Program-made: the position numbers and the translations under genes | NCBI GenBank assembly: GCA_009785395.1 | Contig: WQWK01000006.1 | Span: forward strand, 1 to 19,043 | Length of the DNA: 19,043 bases | Direction of reading: 5' to 3' | Origin: Conexibacteraceae bacterium | GTDB lineage: Bacteria; Actinomycetota; Thermoleophilia; Solirubrobacterales; Solirubrobacteraceae | Part shown: in pieces, positions 14,290-19,043 of the stretch | Numbering within the stretch: position 1 is the first letter of the stretch | Layout: each line of letters begins with the position of its first letter | The notes under the pieces: generated by a model | Told to the model about the DNA's origin: nothing | The model's database searches: none | The model's input: the letters and a program-made list of their open reading frames with translations, nothing else

Positions 14290-15732
14290 TCAATCGCCGA
14301 GCTCTGTGCGCCTGCGGTCGACGAACTCCTTGAGCTCCGCGCGGATGCCGTCGTCGAGCGGCGGTGCCTCGTAGCCGTCGAGCTTCTCGCGCCAGATCTC
14401 CGCCGCGCGTGCTGTGGTGTCGCGCGCGCCGCGCTTGGTCCAGCGGTCGAAGTTGTCGGTGCTCGAGAGCAGCGGCCGGTAGAAGCACTCGCGGAAGCGC
14501 TCGAGCGTGTGGGCGGCGCCGAGGAAGTGGCCGCCGGGGCCGACCTCGGTGTGCGCGCCGAACGCGAGCGCCGCGTCGTCAAACACGACCGGCGTGAACT
14601 CGTGGCGCAGTTCCCGCAGCAGCTCGATGTCGACGATGAACTTCTCGTAGCAGGAGACGAGTCCGCCCTCGAGCCAGCCGGCCGAGTGCATCACGAAGTT
14701 GGCGCCGGCCAGGAACGTCGGCAGGAAGGTCATCAGCGACTCGTACGCCGCCTGCGCGTCGACCACGGTCGACGAGTTCAGCGCGCCGCCACCGCGCCAC
14801 GGAAGGTTGAAGTGGCGGGCGATCTGCCCGGTGCAGAGCACGCCGATGCCGGACTCCGGCGTGCCGAATGACGGCGATCCCGACTGCATGTCGGTGTTCG
14901 ACAGGAACGAGCCGAAGACGACCGGTGCGCCGGGGCGGATCAGCTGCGACAGGGCGATGCCCGCCAGCGCCTCGGCCATCTGCTGGGTGAGCGTCGCCGG
15001 CAGCGACACCGGCGACATCGCCCCCATCAGCAGGAAGGGAGTGATGACGACGGCCTGGCCCGCCTTCACATACTCGAACATCGCCGAGAGCATGCGGTCG
15101 TCGTAACGCAGCGGCGAGTTGACGTTGATCAGGGAGATGGAGACGGGGGCTCGTTCGATGTTCTCGCGCCCTCCGAAGAGGATCTCGCCCATGCGGACCG
15201 TGTCGGCGGCATTCGGGCCGCTGGTGACCGAGCCCATGTAGGGCTTGTCGGTCAGCGTCTGCAGCGCGTAGACCATGTCGAGGTGGCGCGAGTCGAGCGG
15301 ACGGTCCTCCGGCTCGCAGATCGTGCCGCCGGGCGAGTCGAGCTCGCCGAAGATCTGCGAGAGCTTCACGAGGTTCTCGAAGTCGGCCATCTTGGCGTCG
15401 CGGCGAACGCCGCCCTCGCGGATGAAGGGGCAGCCGTAGACGGGCGCGAACGCCATGTTGTCGCCGCCGATCGTCAGCGAGTTGGCGGGGTTGCGGGCCT
15501 GCAGCTCGAACTGGCTCGGCGCCTTGGCGACCTGTTCGAGGATGAACTCGGGATCGAAGCGGACGCGGTTCTCGTCCTCGACGATCTGGCCGGCGGCGCG
15601 GAAGATCTCGACGGCCTCCGGCAGCAGGAACTCGATCCCGATCTCGGACACGATCCGGCGCCAGCCACGATCGAGCACTGCAAGCGCGTCCTCGCTGAGG
15701 ATCTCGTAGCGGGGCATTGAGTTGACGAACAT
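14290..15732 (-). CDS. MttB-family corrinoid methyltransferase, non-pyrrolysine (glycine betaine type likely)
   Basis: A full-length, 480-residue member of the trimethylamine methyltransferase (MttB, COG5598) family. It should move a methyl group from a quaternary amine to the Co(I) corrinoid protein. Recognisable landmarks are ILSEDALAVLDRG near the N-terminus, CTGQIARHFNLPWRGGGALN in the middle and GGHFLGAAHT (400-409) followed by LERFRECFYRPLL. The frame contains no in-frame UAG, so this is a non-pyrrolysine paralogue, the group that includes the glycine betaine enzyme MtgB and the proline betaine and carnitine enzymes. Dehydrogenases for choline and dimethylglycine beside it favour glycine betaine. 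The start is ATG 15732; ATG 15717 (MPRYEILSE) is possible. It is divergent from the iclR-corrinoid operon. Confidence 0.92.
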   Translation of the reverse strand: MFVNSMPRYEILSEDALAVLDRGWRRIVSEIGIEFLLPEAVEIFRAAGQIVEDENRVRFDPEFILEQVAKAPSQFELQARNPANSLTIGGDNMAFAPVYGCPFIREGGVRRDAKMADFENLVKLSQIFGELDSPGGTICEPEDRPLDSRHLDMVYALQTLTDKPYMGSVTSGPNAADTVRMGEILFGGRENIERAPVSISLINVNSPLRYDDRMLSAMFEYVKAGQAVVITPFLLMGAMSPVSLPATLTQQMAEALAGIALSQLIRPGAPVVFGSFLSNTDMQSGSPSFGTPESGIGVLCTGQIARHFNLPWRGGGALNSSTVVDAQAAYESLMTFLPTFLAGANFVMHSAGWLEGGLVSCYEKFIVDIELLRELRHEFTPVVFDDAALAFGAHTEVGPGGHFLGAAHTLERFRECFYRPLLSSTDNFDRWTKRGARDTTARAAEIWREKLDGYEAPPLDDGIRAELKEFVDRRRTELGD

Positions 15733-15749
15733 GGTTGCGGGCGTATCCT
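15722..15749 (+). promoter_or_regulatory. Leaderless promoter of the iclR-corrinoid operon
   Basis: TTGACG (15722-15727), a 16-bp spacer and TATCCT (15744-15749) form a good promoter. The -10 box ends seven bases before the ATG at 15757, so transcription should start at or next to the start codon, and there is no Shine-Dalgarno. The -35 lies inside the first codons of mttB. Confidence 0.65.
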
Positions 15750-15774
15750 AACCACCATGGAACAGCAGTTTCAA
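15745..15774 (-). promoter_or_regulatory. Promoter of the mttB-gntR-betA operon, overlapping the iclR promoter
   Basis: On the minus strand, TTGAAA (15774-15769), an 18-bp spacer and TAGGAT (15750-15745) precede the mttB ATG at 15732 by 12 bases. Its -10 is read from the same bases as the iclR -10, on the opposite strand, so only one polymerase can occupy the region. The -35 lies inside the iclR coding start. Confidence 0.55.
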
Positions 15775-16563
15775 GTAGGTGCTGAAACCGAGGCTCCAGC
15801 GGGGACCACCGCGATCGACCGCGGCGCCGATCTGCTCGTGCGCGTGCTCGAGGCCGAGGAACCGGTGGGCGTCTCGGAGCTGGCGAGCGCCGCCGGGCTG
15901 CCGAAGAGCACCACCTCCCGGTTGCTGTCCGCGCTGGAGCGCCGCGGCCTGGTCGAGCAGGAGGGTGAACGGGGCCGCCTGCGCCCCGGGCCGGCGATCC
16001 TCCGCGTGGCCGAGCGCGGCATGCTTGAGCGCAACCTCGTGGAGGTGGCGCGGCCGTCGCTCGACACGCTCGCGGGGCTCAGCGGTGAGACGATCAACCT
16101 CGGCGTCCCCGGCGCCGCCGGCGTCGAGCACCTGCTGCAGGCCGAGGGCCGACACTTCCTGCGGGCCGGGGAGTGGGTGGGACGCACGGTCGACTACCAC
16201 TGCAGCGCCAACGGCAAGGTATTCCTCGCGTTTGGGCGCGCGCTGGCGCCCGCTGGCGCAAGCGCGCTGACCGCATACGCCCCGCGCACGATCACTGACG
16301 CGGGCGTGCTGCGAACCGAGCTCGCCCGCGTGCGAAGGGACGGATTCGCCTCCGCGGTCGACGAGCTGGAGATCGGCCTGGCGGCGGTCGCGGCGCCCGT
16401 GCGCGGCGCCAGCGGCGAGGTCGTGGCGGCGCTGAGCATCACCGGCCCGACCGTGCGGATGCCGCCGGAACGGATCCGGGAGCTGCGGCCGGAGCTGGTC
16501 GAGGAAGCGAACAAGCTGAGCATGGCGCTCGGGTACATCGAGGAAGGAGCAGACGCGGCATGA
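15757..16563 (+). CDS. IclR-family transcriptional regulator
   Basis: A 268-residue regulator. The N-terminal winged helix (about 17-80) reads AIDRGADLLVRVLE, then the recognition region LPKSTTSRLLSALERRGLVEQ. The C-terminal effector domain (about 90-260) has the expected TINLGVPG, VDYHCSANGKVFLAF and LEIGLAAVAAPV segments. IclR effector domains bind small acids or aromatics; the ligand here is unknown. It starts with ATG at 15757, probably leaderless. Its TGA overlaps the next ATG as ATGA, so the regulator is co-translated with the corrinoid protein. It faces mttB across 24 bp, which makes it the natural switch for the methyltransferase genes. Confidence 0.93.
   Translation: MEQQFQVGAETEAPAGTTAIDRGADLLVRVLEAEEPVGVSELASAAGLPKSTTSRLLSALERRGLVEQEGERGRLRPGPAILRVAERGMLERNLVEVARPSLDTLAGLSGETINLGVPGAAGVEHLLQAEGRHFLRAGEWVGRTVDYHCSANGKVFLAFGRALAPAGASALTAYAPRTITDAGVLRTELARVRRDGFASAVDELEIGLAAVAAPVRGASGEVVAALSITGPTVRMPPERIRELRPELVEEANKLSMALGYIEEGADAA
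15768..15788. promoter_or_regulatory. Inverted repeat GTTTCA-N9-TGAAAC, possible IclR operator
   Basis: Six-base perfect arms flank nine bases inside the first codons of iclR. The left arm covers the -35 box of the mttB promoter, so a bound protein could repress mttB. No second copy was found in the window, so the link to IclR is a guess. Confidence 0.35.
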
Positions 16564-17225
16564 CGGACGAGGAGATTCTGAAACTGCTGTACGAGGAGAC
16601 CCTCGTCGGCAACGCGCCGGCGGTGGCCGACGGCGTTAACCAGGGGCTCGAACAGGGGATGGCGCCGGAAACGCTGCTGTTCGACGCATTGATCCCGTCG
16701 CTGGAGGAGGTCGGAGCCCGGTTCGAGCGCGGCGACTACTTCGTGCCCGAGATGCTGATCGCGGCCCGCGCGATGCAGGGTGCGCTCGACATCCTGCGGC
16801 CGCTGCTCGCCGACACCGACTCCGCCCAGGTCGGCACGTTCCTGATGGGCACCGTCAAGGGCGATGTCCACGACATCGGCAAGAACCTCTGCAACATCAT
16901 GCTTGAGGGCGCCGGCTTCACGGTGATCGACCTGGGCGTCAACGTGGCCCCGGAGACGTTCATCCAGCAGATCGAGGAGCACAGCCCTGACGTCGTCGGC
17001 TTCTCGGCGTTCCTGACGACGACGATGCCGATGTTCAAGGCGAACATCAACGCGCTCGAGAAGGCCGGTATGCGGGACAAGGTGATCGTGATGGTCGGCG
17101 GCGCGCCGGTGACCCAGGAGTACGCGGACGCGGTCGGTGCCGACGGCTACGCGGCCGACGCTTCCTCAGCGGTCAAGAAGGCCAAGGAGCTGATCGAGCT
17201 CCGCCGCGAAAAGGTGCTCGTTTAG
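16560..17225 (+). CDS. Corrinoid protein of a methyltransferase system (MtgC/MttC-like)
   Basis: A 221-residue soluble methyl carrier holding a cobamide. The N-terminal helical cap (about 1-85) contains EEILKLLYEETLVGNA and DALIPSLEEVGARFERGDYFVPEML, as in MttC, MtbC and MetH caps. The B12-binding Rossmann domain follows, with D-x-H-x-x-G (D102, H104, G107, in GDVHDIGKN) giving the lower cobalt ligand, and SAFLTTTMP and MVGGAPV as later motifs. It should accept a methyl group from the MttB-like protein and give it to the methyl-THF methyltransferase encoded next. The ATG at 16560 overlaps the iclR stop (ATGA). It is followed by a 160-bp palindrome before the next gene. Confidence 0.95.
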   Translation: MTDEEILKLLYEETLVGNAPAVADGVNQGLEQGMAPETLLFDALIPSLEEVGARFERGDYFVPEMLIAARAMQGALDILRPLLADTDSAQVGTFLMGTVKGDVHDIGKNLCNIMLEGAGFTVIDLGVNVAPETFIQQIEEHSPDVVGFSAFLTTTMPMFKANINALEKAGMRDKVIVMVGGAPVTQEYADAVGADGYAADASSAVKKAKELIELRREKVLV

Positions 17226-17291
17226 TGCCTCCCACCGGAAGTACGCACGGATTCGAGTGGCCCGCAGGGGCGCCTGGCGGCGTCCTCGGTC

Positions 17292-17317
17292 GGGGCAATA
17301 CAACTCGGTATTGCCCC
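17292..17317 (+). terminator. Perfect 10-bp hairpin at the centre of the palindrome
   Basis: GGGGCAATAC, loop AACTCG, GTATTGCCCC. The stem is strong, but no run of T follows (TCCCTGCG), so an intrinsic terminator is doubtful. It could instead attenuate transcription or protect the 3' end of the iclR-corrinoid message. Confidence 0.4.
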
Positions 17318-17377
17318 TCCCTGCGTCCTTGCCATGCACACCCTGCCGACCCCTCTCGGTCCGCACGTACCCCCGAT

Positions 17378-17383
17378 GGGAGG
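17378..17383 (+). promoter_or_regulatory. Ribosome binding site of the methyltransferase, inside the palindrome arm
   Basis: GGGAGG, five bases before the ATG at 17389. It can pair with GCCTCCCA at the left arm (17227-17234), so folding of the leader would hide it from ribosomes. Confidence 0.65.
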
Positions 17384-17388
17384 CACTG

Positions 17389-18273
17389 ATGGATACGGTT
17401 CTGCGTTCGCGGTCGAAGACTGTCACGATCGGTGCCGAGCAGCCGTTCTGCATCATCGGCGAGCGGATCAACCCGACCGGCCGCAAGGCCTTCGCCGAGG
17501 AGCTCCGAGCAGGTGACCTGTCCTCCGCTGAGGCCGACGCGCTCGCGCAGGTCGCGGCCGGCGCGGACATGCTCGACGTCAACGCCGGGATCCCGCTGGT
17601 CGACGAGGCCGACCTGCTGGCGCGGATGCTCGGCGTCGTGCAGGCCGCCGTCGACGCGCCGATCTGCATCGACTCGTCGGTTATCGAGGCGCTCGAGGCG
17701 GGGCTCTCGGTCTACGAGGGCCGCGCTCTGGTGAACTCGGTGACCGCGGAGGACGACCGGCTTGAGGTTGTCCTGCCGCTGGTCGCGAAGCACGACGCGG
17801 CGGTGATCGGCCTGACCAACGACGAGACCGGTATTCCGATGACCGCGGAGGAGCGCCTGCAGCACGCCCGCAAGATCGTGAGCGCCGCCCAGGATTACGG
17901 GATCAAGCCTGACGATGTGGTGATCGACCCACTCGCGATGCCGGTCGGCGCCGACACGGGCGCGGTCGCCGAGACGCTCCGCGCGATGCGGATGATCCGG
18001 GACGAACTCGGCGTGAACATGTGCTGTGGCGCCTCCAACGTCTCCTTCGGCCTGCCGGAGCGCGTCGCGCTCAACGCCGCGTTCCTGCCGATGGCGATGG
18101 CCGCGGGTCTCACCAGCGCGATCATGTCGACGGCGGGGGCGTGCGTGAGCAGCGTGCGCGCCGCCGACCTGCTGCTCGGCCACGACGAGTGGGGTGCGAG
18201 CTGGATCGCGGCGCACCGGGCGCGTGTGGCGGCGGAGAAGGAGGCGGCGGAACGCGAGGTGGCGGCTTCGTGA
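17389..18273 (+). CDS. Methyltetrahydrofolate:corrinoid methyltransferase (MtgA/MetH pterin-domain family)
   Basis: A 294-residue pterin-binding TIM barrel that should transfer the methyl group from the methyl-corrinoid protein to tetrahydrofolate (or the reverse). Motifs run in family order: FCIIGERINPTGRKAF near the N-terminus, DMLDVNAGIP, ICIDSS, GLTNDETGIP, DPLAMPVGAD and CCGASNVSFGLP. I chose the ATG at 17389 because GGGAGG lies five bases upstream and the barrel starts at once; the frame is open back to 17257 only through the palindrome. Its TGA overlaps the next GTG. In anaerobes such enzymes (MtgA) pair with MttB-family proteins on glycine betaine, and the same pairing is present here. 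Confidence 0.94.
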   Translation: MDTVLRSRSKTVTIGAEQPFCIIGERINPTGRKAFAEELRAGDLSSAEADALAQVAAGADMLDVNAGIPLVDEADLLARMLGVVQAAVDAPICIDSSVIEALEAGLSVYEGRALVNSVTAEDDRLEVVLPLVAKHDAAVIGLTNDETGIPMTAEERLQHARKIVSAAQDYGIKPDDVVIDPLAMPVGADTGAVAETLRAMRMIRDELGVNMCCGASNVSFGLPERVALNAAFLPMAMAAGLTSAIMSTAGACVSSVRAADLLLGHDEWGASWIAAHRARVAAEKEAAEREVAAS

Positions 18274-19043
18274 ACCAGGCGTTGCGTGAGGTCGAGGCTC
18301 AGGTCGAGCCGAGCGACGGCAGCGAGCGCGTCCGCCTGCGCTTCCTGCCTGACGGCGCCGAGGTTCGCGTGCCGAGCGGCACGCCGGTGTTCGACGCCGC
18401 GAGCTGGAACGGAATCGCGATCGACTCGACCTGCGGTGGCTACGGCACCTGCAAGAAGTGCAAGGTGCGGGTCGTCTCCGGTGACGTGCCGGTCGGCCCG
18501 ATCGACCCGCGCGCGTTCAGCCCGAGCGAGCTTGACGACGGCTGGCGGCTCGCGTGCCGGGCCGCGGCGCGCGGCGATCTGGTGGTCGAGGTGCCGCCGC
18601 TGCAGACGCGGCCGAAGGCGGCGCTGGCGGGCGTCGGCCGGCACGTGATCCTGAGGCCCTCCGTGCAGAAGCGGCATCTCGTGTTGGACGAGCCGACACT
18701 CGAGGACCAGCGTCCCGACATCGACCGCGTGCTCGACGCGATCGACGACCTCGAGCCGACGGCGTCGCTGGAGGTGTTGCGGACGCTCGGCGGCACGCTG
18801 CGCAAATCCGGGTTCGATGTGACGGCCGTGGTCGTCGACGAGGAGCTCGTCGACGTCGAGCCCGGAGACACGACCGCGCGGCGCTACGCGATCGGATACG
18901 ACCTCGGCACAACGACCGTCGTGGCGACGCTGCTCGACCTCGACTCGGGGCAACCGCTGGCGGTCCGCTCGATGCTCAACCGGCAGCAGCCGTTCGGCGC
19001 CGACGTGATCACGCGTGTCTCGGCGACGATGATGGAGCCGGAG
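18270..19043 (+). CDS. RamA/RACE-like reductive activator of corrinoid proteins, C-terminus cut by window edge
   Basis: This protein should re-reduce inactive Co(II) corrinoid to Co(I) using ATP. The 258 visible residues contain a plant-type 2Fe-2S ferredoxin domain (about 20-110) with ligands C55, C61, C64 and C96 (STCGGYGTCKKC, then RLACRA). A linker follows (about 111-205), then the start of an ASKHA-type ATPase-like domain with YDLGTTTV (210-217), as in the COG3894/DUF4445 family. Methanogen RamA uses 4Fe-4S clusters, whereas this is the bacterial 2Fe-2S type. It starts with GTG at 18270, which overlaps the methyltransferase TGA as GTGA. The rest of the ATPase domain lies outside the window. 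Confidence 0.93.
   Translation, partial: MNQALREVEAQVEPSDGSERVRLRFLPDGAEVRVPSGTPVFDAASWNGIAIDSTCGGYGTCKKCKVRVVSGDVPVGPIDPRAFSPSELDDGWRLACRAAARGDLVVEVPPLQTRPKAALAGVGRHVILRPSVQKRHLVLDEPTLEDQRPDIDRVLDAIDDLEPTASLEVLRTLGGTLRKSGFDVTAVVVDEELVDVEPGDTTARRYAIGYDLGTTTVVATLLDLDSGQPLAVRSMLNRQQPFGADVITRVSATMMEPE

Larger units (their letters stand above)
17224..17387. repeat. Long imperfect palindrome filling the corrinoid-methyltransferase gap
   Basis: The two halves (17225-17301 and 17308-17386) are inverted copies. The outer 27 bases match with five differences, starting from AGTGCCTCCCA at 17224 and its reverse complement ending at 17387. The inner end is a perfect 10-bp stem. The left edge supplies the AG of the corrinoid gene's TAG stop, and the right edge contains the GGGAGG ribosome binding site of the next gene. 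It may be a MITE-like insertion or a structured RNA. All five outer mismatches become G-U pairs in a minus-strand transcript, not in the sense one. No target-site duplication is visible. Confidence 0.8.

Noticed and set aside
14274..14582. N-terminal extension of the GntR gene back to 14582
   Set aside because: It overlaps the end of mttB, is serine/arginine/alanine low-complexity and precedes a normal GntR N-terminus at the ATG at 14273.
14290..15732. Pyrrolysine-containing trimethylamine methyltransferase
   Set aside because: There is no in-frame UAG; the 480-codon frame ends with TGA at the family's normal length, and no pyl genes are present.
17257..17388. N-terminal extension of the methyl-THF methyltransferase
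   Set aside because: It would translate the palindrome. The ATG at 17389 has a good ribosome binding site and begins the known barrel.
17226..17388. Cobalamin riboswitch in front of the methyltransferase
   Set aside because: I looked for a B12-box-like core and found none. The region is explained better as an inverted repeat. A covariance-model search would settle it.

Overview
The window is dense, GC-rich, actinobacterial-looking DNA: many GTG starts, stop/start overlaps of the GTGA or ATGA type, and several promoters whose -10 box lies almost on the start codon. The gene content (EtfD-like Fe-S protein, GcvT-fused FAD dehydrogenase, MttB-family methyltransferase) and style fit a soil actinobacterium, perhaps class Thermoleophilia. 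That placement is a guess from style, not a measured result.

Layout. A long minus-strand block runs from about 10.4 kb down to the left edge: nucleotidyltransferase-fold protein, calcineurin-like phosphoesterase, APC permease, a 273-bp repeat-rich gap, dimethylglycine/sarcosine dehydrogenase, EtfB, EtfA, an EtfD-like membrane Fe-S protein, and a glycerophosphodiester phosphodiesterase cut by the window edge. Divergent from this block is a betaine-aldehyde-dehydrogenase-like gene (+). It converges on a minus-strand operon of an MttB-family methyltransferase, a GntR/FCD regulator and a BetA-like choline dehydrogenase. From the other side of mttB, after a gap of only 24 bp, a plus-strand operon begins: IclR regulator, corrinoid protein, methyltetrahydrofolate methyltransferase, and a RamA-like corrinoid activator cut by the right edge.

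Working model. The genes describe a complete route from choline towards glycine: glycerophosphocholine to choline (GDPD), choline to betaine aldehyde (BetA), to glycine betaine (BADH), to dimethylglycine by corrinoid methyl transfer (MttB-like, corrinoid protein, methyl-THF methyltransferase, reductive activator), then oxidative demethylation by the FAD/GcvT dehydrogenase with electrons leaving through EtfAB and the EtfD-like protein to quinone. All methyl groups would end on tetrahydrofolate. The substrate assignments are inferred from families and context; no experiment supports them here.

Regulation. A 13-bp AT-rich motif, CTGATATATMAST, occurs three times: at the start of the dehydrogenase gene, in the divergent promoter region of the aldehyde dehydrogenase, and over the first codons of the GntR gene. 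It is a strong candidate operator for that GntR protein. The mttB/iclR divergence has two face-to-face promoters sharing one -10 box. The gap between the corrinoid gene and its methyltransferase gene is one giant imperfect palindrome of about 160 bp, which covers the methyltransferase ribosome binding site.
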